This document shows positions 1 through 7,271 of a stretch of DNA of 12,347 bases, in pieces. Source of the DNA: Puniceicoccales bacterium (lineage in GTDB: Bacteria > Verrucomicrobiota > Verrucomicrobiia > Opitutales > JAIRKQ01). The stretch spans positions 1 through 12,347 of the forward strand of contig JAITOW010000062.1 in NCBI GenBank assembly GCA_031289835.1. The letters are read 5' to 3'. Below the pieces are notes generated by a model. It had not been told where the DNA came from and made no database searches. It was given only the letters and a program-made list of their open reading frames with translations. Position 1 is the first letter of the stretch, and each line of letters opens with the position of its first letter. A program made the translations under genes and the position numbers.

Positions 1-69
1 CGTGCGAATCAGAATTTTGCCCTATTCTCTTAGCTTTTCGCATTTCAATGGCAATGGGTTCGTATTTTT
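1..69. other. short edge region downstream of malQ
   Basis: This stretch follows the malQ stop codon up to the window edge. I see no stem-loop with a T-run that would end malQ transcription. On the minus strand an open frame begins with ATG at position 43 and reads MRKAKRIGQNSDSH to the edge. It could be the start of the next gene of the same run, about 26 nt after malQ, but 14 codons are too few to tell from chance and no ribosome binding site precedes it. Confidence 0.2.
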
Positions 70-1587
70 TTAGACATGATTGCCAAGCCTGCCGTATATT
101 TCTGCGAGGTGTCGCAGGTACTTGTCAGTGTCGAGCTGCTTCAACATGTCGAGTTGCTCCGTAACCATCCTCCAAGTCCAATTCCCCGACGTCATACTCG
201 GGGTATTCATCCTCGCTTCCGAGCCAAGATTTAGGATATCTTGCATCGTGAGCACGAGTAAATTTGACACCGATTCGAACGATTTTTTTATCAAATCCCA
301 GGTGATGTCGGAACAATCCGTCCGCAAATATTCCCTGGCACAATTTTTCGTTGGCAATGATTCAAACCACCCGCGAGTGGTGTCATTGTCGTGTGTTCCG
401 AGGTAAAGAACACTGTTTTTTTCGTGAAAATGCGGCAAATATTTATTGTCCCTTTGCCCATCGAAGGCGAAATGCAAAACATTCATTCCCGGGAAGCCAG
501 TTTTGGCAAGAACCTGCCTAGTTCCCTCATCAATTTGGCCCAAGTCTTCCGCAATGAAGCATGACATTGGAAATGTTTTCATCACCTTTTCGAAAAACTC
601 CATCCCGGCGGATGGTACCCATTTCCCATTCGCTGCAGTTTTTTCGGATGCATCGACCTCCCATGTCGCTTGAAATCCACGAAAATGATCCAGTCGAATC
701 ACATCAAACAACTCAAAATTCCTCCCCAGTCTGTCCATCCACCACCCATACTCAACGGTAGCCAAACGGTCCCACTGGAAAACAGGGTTGCCCCACAGTT
801 GACCGTTTTGCGAGAAAGCATCGGGGGGCACTCCGGCTACAATGCTCGGTTCGCCGTTTTCCTTGATCTTGAATAGCCAATGATTCACCCAAACATCCGC
901 GCTATCAAGGCCAACAAAAATCGGCACATCACCTATTATTTTTATGCCTTTTTCGTGCGCATATCGCCTGATTTCTGACCATTGCTCGAGGAACACCCAT
1001 TGGAGAAATTTATGTAATTCGACGTCCAAGTTGATTTGCGGGAAAATTTTTAAATTCCCTCTCGCCAATTCTGGTGTTTTAAATTCCTTCGGCCATTTGA
1101 TCCATTCCTGATTGTTGAACTTTGCTTTTAAAGCCATAAATAGCGCATAATTGTCGAGCCAATGGGCCTCATTTTTGCAAAATTTTGTAAAACTTTCACA
1201 CCTTTCAGCGCATTCGGAAAAGTTTTCATATGCCCTGGCAAATATCGGCCAATATGTGCAATATACGGCGCCGTAATCCGTCTTCGCCCTATTCAAAGAC
1301 CTTAGCGGTTCGATGTCTGCCTGGCCCAAATATCTATCGCCAACAAGCCTTTGCAAATTGATAAAAAACGGGTTACCGGCAAACGCGGAAGCTCCCTGGT
1401 AGGGCGAATCTCCCAATGTTGTCGGTGTAAAGGGGCATACCTGCCAATATGACATGCCGCAGGATTTTAAAAAATCGATAAATTGCTTTGCATGGTCATC
1501 GAAGCATCCGATGCCCTGCTCGCTCGGCAGAGAAGTGATGTGCAGAAAACACCCAATGGCACGTTTGATCTGTGAACTTTGATTCAT
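70..1587 (-). CDS. malQ: 4-alpha-glucanotransferase (amylomaltase)
   Basis: GH77 4-alpha-glucanotransferase, a cytoplasmic enzyme that moves alpha-1,4-glucan segments between maltodextrins and releases glucose, in glycogen or maltose metabolism. At 505 residues it has the usual length of the compact bacterial form. The three catalytic acids are in their expected motifs: nucleophile D300 in IRLDHFRGF, acid/base E347 in FIAEDLGQ, and D400 in LGTHDNDTTRGW. The family signatures GVPPDAFSQNGQLWGNP (about 252-268) and GSEARMNTP near the C-terminus are also present, so the protein looks intact and active. The start is ATG at 1587, preceded only by a weak AAAGA. It is the last complete gene of the minus-strand run and follows tRNA-Cys by 59 nt. 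No other glycogen gene is in view. Confidence 0.96.
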   Translation of the reverse strand: MNQSSQIKRAIGCFLHITSLPSEQGIGCFDDHAKQFIDFLKSCGMSYWQVCPFTPTTLGDSPYQGASAFAGNPFFINLQRLVGDRYLGQADIEPLRSLNRAKTDYGAVYCTYWPIFARAYENFSECAERCESFTKFCKNEAHWLDNYALFMALKAKFNNQEWIKWPKEFKTPELARGNLKIFPQINLDVELHKFLQWVFLEQWSEIRRYAHEKGIKIIGDVPIFVGLDSADVWVNHWLFKIKENGEPSIVAGVPPDAFSQNGQLWGNPVFQWDRLATVEYGWWMDRLGRNFELFDVIRLDHFRGFQATWEVDASEKTAANGKWVPSAGMEFFEKVMKTFPMSCFIAEDLGQIDEGTRQVLAKTGFPGMNVLHFAFDGQRDNKYLPHFHEKNSVLYLGTHDNDTTRGWFESLPTKNCAREYLRTDCSDITWDLIKKSFESVSNLLVLTMQDILNLGSEARMNTPSMTSGNWTWRMVTEQLDMLKQLDTDKYLRHLAEIYGRLGNHV

Positions 1588-1609
1588 ACTATCTTTGGTA
1601 AACAGGGCC

Positions 1610-1637
1610 AGTGTAGCGAATACTTAAACATACGCAA
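1610..1637 (-). promoter_or_regulatory. possible malQ promoter
   Basis: On the minus strand TTGCGT (1637-1632) and TACACT (1615-1610) are separated by 16 nt, in the gap between tRNA-Cys and malQ. Transcription would start near 1603, giving a leader of about 16 nt. The match to a sigma-70 promoter is weak (3/6 and 4/6), so this is only a candidate. malQ could equally be co-transcribed with the tRNA. Confidence 0.2.
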
Positions 1638-1646
1638 GCGTAAAGG

Positions 1647-1721
1647 TGGAGGCGCGGGTCGGAATTGAACCGACGCATAGAGGTTTTGCAGACCTCAGCC
1701 TTACCACTTGGCTACCGCGCC
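1647..1721 (-). tRNA. tRNA-Cys (GCA)
   Basis: A complete cloverleaf can be folded on the minus strand. The acceptor stem GGCGCGG pairs with CCGCGCC, the anticodon arm is GAGGT-CTGCAAA-ACCTC with anticodon GCA, the T arm is GTCGG-TTCAATT-CCGAC, and a short D arm is present. The discriminator is U and the CCA end is encoded at 1649-1647, for 75 nt in total. Anticodon GCA reads both cysteine codons. It lies between the DUF374 gene (115 nt upstream) and malQ (59 nt downstream), all on the same strand. Confidence 0.97.
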
Positions 1722-1738
1722 ACCCAGCGGCCACTAAA

Positions 1739-1768
1739 ATTATTGAATCGGAATTTACAAGATAAAAA
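1739..1768 (-). promoter_or_regulatory. possible tRNA-Cys promoter
   Basis: In the 115-nt gap before the tRNA, minus-strand AATAAT (1744-1739, 5/6 match to a -10) lies 18 nt after TTTTTA (1768-1763, 3/6 match to a -35). Initiation near 1732 would give a leader of about 11 nt and a GC-rich start region. The -35 is poor, so this is tentative. The rest of the gap 1722-1836 shows only an imperfect inverted repeat directly after the DUF374 stop. Confidence 0.2.
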
Positions 1769-1836
1769 TCCGCAACAACAATGGTCATTGTGACGAAAAA
1801 CTCCACAAAATTTGGCAATTTTTCATTGAAGACCAA

Positions 1837-2481
1837 TCACATCGACTTGAGCTCACGTTCAAGCAGCAAACTGGCTTCGCTCGGCGAAAGGTTTTGTATG
1901 GCCGCATGGGAAATTTTCCTGTAATCGACGATCACCTTCGAAAACGGCTTTGGAATGCAAAATTTATCCCAAGTGTTTAGGGTCCAGAAATTTTTGTATT
2001 TAATTGCGATCAAAAACACGTCCGCCTTTGAACGAAGCGCGAGTACGGAAACGCCATTTTTAAATTTTTTTGCCGGGCCACGGGGCCCATCGGGTGTTAT
2101 GGCCACATTTGCTCCCCGTTCCAATTTTTCCTGCAATTCGTTAATCGCCGATGTTCCCCGCCTTCCACTCGATCCGCGAACACTCCTGATCCCTACCAGG
2201 GAAAAAAATGCGCTAAGCCAGGCTCCGTCGCTCGAAGGGCTAATCAGCCCGTACATCGGCAAGTCACACTTTAATAGTGTGCTTAACTTCCACATTAGAA
2301 AAAGATTTTGATGCCAAAATACCATGATCGCCGCATAATTGTGCGTCTTCAAAAATTCCTTCGTGCATTTAGTTGGCCTGATCCGAAGCGTGCTAGCAAA
2401 CATTCTCATGCATAGAATGAGCGGATACAACACCGCTTTCCTCCAGCCCCGCAGTCTGTTAACCTTAACATTTTCCGTCAT
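1837..2481 (-). CDS. DUF374 lysophospholipid acyltransferase-family protein
   Basis: A 214-residue member of the DUF374 family, distantly related to PlsC-type glycerolipid acyltransferases. Conserved blocks are in order: FWHQNLF (55-61, probably the catalytic His region), SPSSDG (81-86), RGSSGRRG (102-109) and ITPDGPRGP (128-136). A hydrophobic stretch at about 17-31 may anchor it to the inner membrane. The family is often found beside lipid A or Kdo genes in diderm bacteria, so acylation of an envelope lipid is likely, but the substrate cannot be read from the sequence. The ATG lies 3 nt after the metG stop with no good ribosome binding site of its own, suggesting translational coupling to metG. 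Family assignment is firm and exact function unknown. Confidence 0.85.
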   Translation of the reverse strand: MTENVKVNRLRGWRKAVLYPLILCMRMFASTLRIRPTKCTKEFLKTHNYAAIMVFWHQNLFLMWKLSTLLKCDLPMYGLISPSSDGAWLSAFFSLVGIRSVRGSSGRRGTSAINELQEKLERGANVAITPDGPRGPAKKFKNGVSVLALRSKADVFLIAIKYKNFWTLNTWDKFCIPKPFSKVIVDYRKISHAAIQNLSPSEASLLLERELKSM

Positions 2482-2484
2482 AAC

Positions 2485-4020
2485 CTAGGATAAATTTTGC
2501 TCCCAACGGGGGAACAGTATCACGTTTTCGGTGACCGTTTTGTTCCATAGACAGCTGCCAAATTCGAGGCTATTCCAGGTTACTTCAGGGGTCGCACCGA
2601 GTGAACTTAATATTTTTGGTGCCGTCGATGGCATTACCGGGGCGAGTAGCAACGTTGCCAGCCTTACACTCTCCGCGGCCGCAGCTAATACGGTTTTCAG
2701 CCTCGCTTGATCGCTACTTTCTGGCGACTTCGCCAGCTTCCATGGCGCATTTTGCTCGATGAATTTATTAGCGAAACTTATGAAGGCAAACAACCTTTCC
2801 AAGGCCGTGTTAAACGTGAGAGTCTGATATTCTGATAAAACACCGCGCTTCGTTGCATTCCACAGTTCGCGCAACTCTCCAAGTGCAGGGTCACCCACGT
2901 CAAAGCCTGGAACAATTCCCTTGCAATAGCGGTGCAACATGTTGACAATGCGGCTCAGAAGATTCCCGAGGTCGTTCCCCAGATCGGTTGTGTAGCGTGT
3001 GACGAATCTATCGTGATTGAAGTCGCAATCCTGTCCCACATTCATTTCGCGCATGAGGTAGTAGCGAAACGGGTCGGGACCAAACTGCTTGATATAGTCA
3101 AGAGGATCAACGATATTTCCCGAACTTTTCGACATTTTTTCACCGGACAATAGCCACCAACCATGGGTGAGAAGGGTTTTGGGAAGTTCATAGCCGAGGA
3201 CATGGAGCATGATCGGCCAATATATGCTGTGGGCGGGCACGAGGATATCCTTTCCGATAATGTGATAGTCAGCCGGCCAATGGTCGCCCAAAATTTTATC
3301 ACCGAAGTTTGTGCCGGAAACATAATTTAGGAGCGCGTCGAACCACACGTAGGTGACGTATTCCTTGTCAAATGGAAGCTCGATCCCCCATGATAAACGT
3401 TCCTTTGGGCGCGATATGCAGAGGTCGTTGATCGGTTCTTTCAAAAATTCGAGGACCTGTTTGGCACGGAACTTCGGGTATACAAAATCGGGATGTGTTT
3501 CGATGTGGTCGATCAGCCACCGTTGATGCTTTTTCAGCCGAAAAAAGTAATTTGTTTCCGTGATTTCCGTGACATGTCCGTAATCGGCCGGCCATTCACC
3601 ATCCACTTTGTCCTTTTCCTGAACAAACCTTTCCGCGCTCAAGCTGTAAATCCCCGTGTACTCGGCCTTATAGATCTCGCCGGCGTCGAATAATTGTTGC
3701 AAGCACTTCTGAACAAAGCTCCTATGATACTCATCGGTCGTCCTTATGTAATGGTCGTAACTTATGTTCAGGGTGCTGCAGAGCGCCTTGAAATCATCGG
3801 CAACCTCATCGCAAAGGGCCTTTGGAGTAACTCCGCGATTGATTGCACTTTGTTCAACCTTCTGACCATGCTCATCGAGACCGGTCAGAAAATACACATC
3901 CTTCCCCGATAGGCGTGCGATTCGCGAAATAACATCGGCCAAGATTTTTTCATAGGCGTGGCCAATGTGCGGTCGCCCGTTGGCATAGTCGATCGCAGTT
4001 GTAAGGAAAAATTTCTTCAT
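2485..4020 (-). CDS. metG: methionyl-tRNA synthetase
   Basis: Class I aminoacyl-tRNA synthetase that charges tRNA-Met in the cytoplasm. The HIGH motif is at 18-21 (RPHIGH) and KMSKS at 295-299. The catalytic fold has GLDEHGQKVEQ near 47-57 and YVWFDALLNY near 224-233. In the C-terminal helical domain, N424, P426 and W427 in the stretch EQNAPWKLAK fit the anticodon-binding site. At 511 residues it is a short form that ends after that domain, without the C-terminal tRNA-binding extension of longer MetRS. The connective-peptide insertion (about 114-200) has no cysteine, so the zinc knuckle is absent. Start is ATG at 4020, 33 nt after gspE, with no clear Shine-Dalgarno. Intact and essential by family. 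Confidence 0.97.
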   Translation of the reverse strand: MKKFFLTTAIDYANGRPHIGHAYEKILADVISRIARLSGKDVYFLTGLDEHGQKVEQSAINRGVTPKALCDEVADDFKALCSTLNISYDHYIRTTDEYHRSFVQKCLQQLFDAGEIYKAEYTGIYSLSAERFVQEKDKVDGEWPADYGHVTEITETNYFFRLKKHQRWLIDHIETHPDFVYPKFRAKQVLEFLKEPINDLCISRPKERLSWGIELPFDKEYVTYVWFDALLNYVSGTNFGDKILGDHWPADYHIIGKDILVPAHSIYWPIMLHVLGYELPKTLLTHGWWLLSGEKMSKSSGNIVDPLDYIKQFGPDPFRYYLMREMNVGQDCDFNHDRFVTRYTTDLGNDLGNLLSRIVNMLHRYCKGIVPGFDVGDPALGELRELWNATKRGVLSEYQTLTFNTALERLFAFISFANKFIEQNAPWKLAKSPESSDQARLKTVLAAAAESVRLATLLLAPVMPSTAPKILSSLGATPEVTWNSLEFGSCLWNKTVTENVILFPRWEQNLS

Positions 4021-4053
4021 TTGTGCAGAATCTATACCTCACCCCACGAATTT

Positions 4054-5067
4054 TCAATGCGAATTTTGGAAAAATTTTGACAGAGGTACCATTCCTTGCC
4101 CCATTGCAAGGGCTAAAATGCTTTTCGTTGGCATGCTTGATTTGATGGCATGTTTAAGCTCTTCGGAGATCATTAATGTTTCAAAGACTGCCCTCCTTCC
4201 CCGGGAGTTTTCCTGTGAAATGGCGTCGTTTGGCACCAATCTTTGTGCAATTATGCAAACCACAGCTTCGGCCAACATGTTTTTATCGACCCCGAGGTCG
4301 AGCAGGCGCGGAATGGCGTTGACAGCATCATTTGCATGTAAAGTTGAGAAGATGGTATGTCCGGTCAATGCCGCTCTTACGGCTAGCTCAGCGGTTTCAC
4401 GGTCCCGTATCTCTCCGACGAGAATTATATCTGGATCATGCCGCAAAAACGAGCGCAACACACTGTCGAAGGAAAACCCAATGTCCGCGTTAATACTGCT
4501 TTGTGAAATGCCATCGACGATGTATTCAATCGGATCTTCGCACGTTAGAATTTTAATGTCATCCCTGTTAAGTTCGTTTGAGATGCTGTAAAGCGTAGTA
4601 GTTTTTCCGCAGCCGGTTGGACCAGTTAGCAGGGTAATACCCCTGCCATGCATTATTTTTTCCAAATTTTTTTCGAAAACACTATCGCTTTTACACAGCT
4701 GGTGTATGTCGATGATATTTTTGTTACTCTGCAGAACGCGTAATACCACGCTTTCACCAAACTGCGTTGGCAGCGTGGATATGCGGAATTCTACGCTACT
4801 GCCATCGATCCGTTGGACAAAGTTCCCGTCCTGCGGCAGGCGGTATTCGGCAATATTCAGATTGGCCAAAACTTTCAGGCGTCTCATTACCGGTCCGCCG
4901 ATATCCTTGTTCACCGCCGCATGATCCCTTAGCATTCCATCGACGCGGTATCGAATGGCAAAGTCTGATTCAAAAATTTCAAAATGAATATCAGATGCGT
5001 CCAGGTGGACGGCATTGCAAAGTGCGTCATCGACGAACTTTATAATAGCCTGCTCGTCACCATTCAT
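4054..5067 (-). CDS. gspE: GspE/PilB-type secretion or pilus assembly ATPase, short form
   Basis: Hexameric cytoplasmic ATPase of the type II secretion/type IV pilus superfamily, which powers pseudopilus or pilus extension with a GspF-type membrane partner. Motifs in order: ASDIHFE at 24-30, RLPQDG at 76-81, STLPTQFGESVVLR at 97-110, Walker A GPTGCGKT at 149-156, Asp box LTCEDPIEY at 174-182, Walker B DIILVGE at 213-219, His box GHTIFSTLHANDA at 236-248. These favour GspE/PilB over the retraction ATPase PilT. At 337 residues it lacks the N-terminal MshEN/N1 region. The usual tetracysteine zinc motif is missing between QRLVP (276) and RGRRAVFE (289), and the C-terminus ends soon after the GM-x-x-L motif. 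The ATG overlaps the psd stop (ATGA), so translation is probably coupled to psd. Substrate or system unknown. Confidence 0.88.
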   Translation of the reverse strand: MNGDEQAIIKFVDDALCNAVHLDASDIHFEIFESDFAIRYRVDGMLRDHAAVNKDIGGPVMRRLKVLANLNIAEYRLPQDGNFVQRIDGSSVEFRISTLPTQFGESVVLRVLQSNKNIIDIHQLCKSDSVFEKNLEKIMHGRGITLLTGPTGCGKTTTLYSISNELNRDDIKILTCEDPIEYIVDGISQSSINADIGFSFDSVLRSFLRHDPDIILVGEIRDRETAELAVRAALTGHTIFSTLHANDAVNAIPRLLDLGVDKNMLAEAVVCIIAQRLVPNDAISQENSRGRRAVFETLMISEELKHAIKSSMPTKSILALAMGQGMVPLSKFFQNSH

Positions 5068-5960
5068 CGTGTTATGGTGGCGATTTTGTCGCCCATCAGG
5101 ACGTAGGTTTCGATACCATCTCGCGTATTCACCAAGAGATCATCGGAGAATTTGACCCTATGCCTTTCGAAGAGCAAAATCACCGTCGATCCACCAAATT
5201 GAAAATACCCCTTTTCGGTTCCTTTTAATACCTCCTGAAGGGGCGTAAATGTCTGTTGGATCGATCCAACGCACGTTGCTCCGACTTCAACCATGAGGAC
5301 TTCGCCACAGGATTTTGTCTTTAAAATTGTGGACATTCGTTTATTTTGCAAGAATGTCGCAAATCTGCCCTTCATGGCAAAGGGATGGATGGATGAATAT
5401 TCTCCTTTTATCAGGTAAGTTCGCTGGGGCACGCAGTCGACCGGGAAGTGGAAAAAATGGTAGTCGGTTGGACACAGCCGCGAGATCAGCATGCTGCAAT
5501 TTCGAAATTTGTTGGCCAATTTCGAGTCTTTGGCCAAAGCTTCCACGCTTATCTGTTCCCCTTTCACAAAAAATGGGGTGGTGTTTGCGATCGATTCAAA
5601 TGCCAGCATCCTTCCATCGGTGGGGGCAACGATTGTGTCAGGGTCCGGTGATATTGGCCTAGCACTAGGTTTCAACTTTCGGCAGAAAAAATCGTTAAAA
5701 CTTGTGAAATCGTCGACTTTTTTTTCCATCGAATCCGTCTTGATGCCGAACCTTTCTATGAACGGTCTAATTTGCTTTGCGCTCAGAAGGCTTTTGGCAT
5801 ATCTTCCGTAAAGAATGGAGAAAAATTTCCGTTTGATCAGCGCCGAAAGCGTCAGTCGACCGAGCGCATTGCAATAGGCAAAAGTTAGAAACTTTTTTCC
5901 AAAAATCGCTTCGTGTTCGAGTTTGTTTGTGTACCTATTAAAAATCGTTATGTTTTGCAT
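5064..5960 (-). CDS. psd: phosphatidylserine decarboxylase proenzyme
   Basis: Decarboxylates phosphatidylserine to phosphatidylethanolamine at the inner membrane. The proenzyme self-cleaves to create a pyruvoyl group. Numbered from the ATG at 5960 (298 residues), the cleavage motif is GGST with the scissile bond at G257-S258. The other expected active-site residues are D115 in PTDGR and H168/H171 in DYHFFHF. The N-terminal region MQNITIFNRYTN resembles that of other family members, which supports this start. A GTG at 5969 would add three residues but falls inside the likely -10 box. It heads the minus-strand run and its stop overlaps the gspE start by 4 nt. No phosphatidylserine synthase gene is in the window. 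Intact. Confidence 0.95.
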   Translation of the reverse strand: MQNITIFNRYTNKLEHEAIFGKKFLTFAYCNALGRLTLSALIKRKFFSILYGRYAKSLLSAKQIRPFIERFGIKTDSMEKKVDDFTSFNDFFCRKLKPSARPISPDPDTIVAPTDGRMLAFESIANTTPFFVKGEQISVEALAKDSKLANKFRNCSMLISRLCPTDYHFFHFPVDCVPQRTYLIKGEYSSIHPFAMKGRFATFLQNKRMSTILKTKSCGEVLMVEVGATCVGSIQQTFTPLQEVLKGTEKGYFQFGGSTVILLFERHRVKFSDDLLVNTRDGIETYVLMGDKIATITR

Positions 5961-5967
5961 GTGTACC

Positions 5968-5995
5968 ACTATATATTTTGTTCCATAAAAATCAA
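5968..5995 (-). promoter_or_regulatory. predicted psd promoter
   Basis: On the minus strand TTGATT (5995-5990, 4/6 match to a -35) and TATAGT (5973-5968, 5/6 match to a -10) are separated by 16 nt. Initiation 6-8 nt downstream would fall at about 5962-5960, on or next to the psd ATG, which predicts a leaderless or nearly leaderless mRNA. This fits the absence of any ribosome binding site before psd. Confidence 0.45.
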
Positions 5996-6006
5996 TTGAG
6001 TAAAAT
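5978..6006 (+). promoter_or_regulatory. predicted gspF promoter
   Basis: Plus-strand TTGTTC (5978-5983, 3/6) and TAAAAT (6001-6006, 5/6) are 17 nt apart, the optimal sigma-70 spacing. Initiation near 6013 would give a leader of about 32 nt before the gspF ATG at 6045. The element overlaps the predicted psd promoter on the other strand, so the two could not be bound by polymerase at once. Confidence 0.35.
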
Positions 6007-6044
6007 GTTATTTATTCTTGAAAAATTTTTTGTAAACTTTTCCC

Positions 6045-7271
6045 ATGCAATTTCGTTTTCTTGCTTTAAATGGGGATGGGGAAATCGTCAATGGAACCTT
6101 ATGGGCCAGGGACGAGGATGCCGCTCGCGGAGAGTTATTGGACAAAAACTTCGACGTCAAGCTCATGCAGCATGTTCCGCCTCTATCCGCCCGAAGGAGA
6201 GGTGGTACTTTTTCGCACCTCCGATCATTTTTTGCCAAAAGACGTTTTAGCCAGGACTGGAAGGCTCAATTTTTTCAGCAAATGCACGCCTTGCTCAATG
6301 CGGGTATCACCATAGAACAGGCTGTTTCGATAATTGCGGATGGGTGCGAAAAAACTTCCGCTGAATACGCCATTTTCAATGGTTTGTTATCAAAAATCTG
6401 CACCGGCAGATCGCTATCTGATGCAATGTCGGCATTCAAAGATAAGTTTTCCTACGCGGAAATCAATATAATTCGTGCGGCCGAGCACGTCGGACAGCCA
6501 CAGCGCGCCATAGGGCATTTGTGCGAATTTTCGAAAACCCTATCCTCCGTCAGACGAAAGATTGTGTCGGCGATGGTATACCCGTGCATTGTGCTCATAG
6601 CGGCTCTGTGCGTACTGTCGATTCTGAGCGTGGTCATTGTTCCGCAGTTTCAGGCGATGTTTTTCACTCAGATGCACCGTGAACTCCCGTTACTAACGCG
6701 GGGTGTAGTGTCAACGTGCACATTTTTTCGGGAACACATCCTGTTGTTTTTAGTCCTGCTGCCCACTGCCATTTATTTCCTAAAATTTTTACCGAAATCG
6801 TGGAAAGATAGGTTTCACCTTCGCAGGATACCGATAGTTTTTTCATTGGTGCGGGAGTATAACATGTATCTATTCACAAGCGCGCTCAGCATGCTGTTGA
6901 CGTGCAAGGTACAACTGCAAGAGGGCTTGGATATCGCCAAGAACGTCGTCTTTGACGAAAATCTCCTGCATAACCTAAACCATAGAATCGAACGCATCAA
7001 ACACGGCGAATTGATATCAGACGCCTTGGGTGGAGTTTTATCAAAATTCGCCGCGGGGCTTGTTCTAGCGGGTGAACACATCGGTTCCCTCGATGCATCA
7101 CTGGCGGAAATATCGGAGTCTTACAAAAACAGTCTCCTGGCCAGATTGGCGCTGATAACAACGACAATCGAACCGGCACTCATAGTGACACTGGCCATCA
7201 TAGTGGGGATTGTAATAATTGCCATCTTCCTGCCAATGATCGACATGATGGAGGGAATAGGCGTGTATTAG
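6045..7271 (+). CDS. gspF: type II secretion/type IV pilus inner-membrane platform protein (GspF/PilC family)
   Basis: Polytopic inner-membrane protein that links the GspE/PilB ATPase to the growing pseudopilus or pilus. At 408 residues it has normal length. The N-terminus MQFRFLALNGDGEIVNGTL matches the family start. Two repeated GspF cytoplasmic domains follow, about 70-175 (QDWKAQFFQQMHALLNAGI; LSDAMS) and about 265-370 (MYLFTSALSMLL; GEHIGSLD). Membrane segments lie near 175-199, 225-248 and 372-398, the last ending in the family-typical IIAIFLPMID. The start is ATG at 6045 with no Shine-Dalgarno. It is divergent from psd-gspE rather than adjacent to gspE on the same strand, and no pseudopilin or GspD gene is in view. 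Type II secretion and type IV pilus roles cannot be separated here. Confidence 0.92.
   Translation: MQFRFLALNGDGEIVNGTLWARDEDAARGELLDKNFDVKLMQHVPPLSARRRGGTFSHLRSFFAKRRFSQDWKAQFFQQMHALLNAGITIEQAVSIIADGCEKTSAEYAIFNGLLSKICTGRSLSDAMSAFKDKFSYAEINIIRAAEHVGQPQRAIGHLCEFSKTLSSVRRKIVSAMVYPCIVLIAALCVLSILSVVIVPQFQAMFFTQMHRELPLLTRGVVSTCTFFREHILLFLVLLPTAIYFLKFLPKSWKDRFHLRRIPIVFSLVREYNMYLFTSALSMLLTCKVQLQEGLDIAKNVVFDENLLHNLNHRIERIKHGELISDALGGVLSKFAAGLVLAGEHIGSLDASLAEISESYKNSLLARLALITTTIEPALIVTLAIIVGIVIIAIFLPMIDMMEGIGVY

Noticed and set aside
1631..1642. Small palindrome TACGCAAGCGTA next to the tRNA 3' end
   Set aside because: Only 4-5 pairs with a tiny loop and no T-run. Too weak to call a terminator or operator.
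1624..1836. 70-codon minus-strand open frame
   Set aside because: It runs straight through the tRNA-Cys gene, so it is not a plausible protein gene.
1812..1836. Inverted repeat TTGG...CAAT / ATTG...CCAA directly after the DUF374 stop, as a terminator
   Set aside because: The stem is short, AT-rich and interrupted by a 4-nt bulge, and no clean T-run follows.
4048..4068. Direct repeat CGAATTTT ... CGAATTTT at the gspE end
   Set aside because: Two 8-base copies in AT-rich DNA are expected by chance and there is no further copy nearby.
4021..4080. Frameshift that would restore a longer GspE C-terminus
   Set aside because: An alternative frame stays open past the stop, but its translation (KIFPKFALKIRG) does not look like the expected GspE tail. 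The short end seems genuine.
4118..4591. 157-codon plus-strand open frame
   Set aside because: It lies wholly antisense to gspE, whose ATPase motifs cover the same bases. The translation is low in complexity and resembles no family I know.
5961..5969. GTG start for psd at 5969
   Set aside because: It overlaps the predicted -10 box, has no ribosome binding site, and the ATG at 5960 matches the family N-terminus better.
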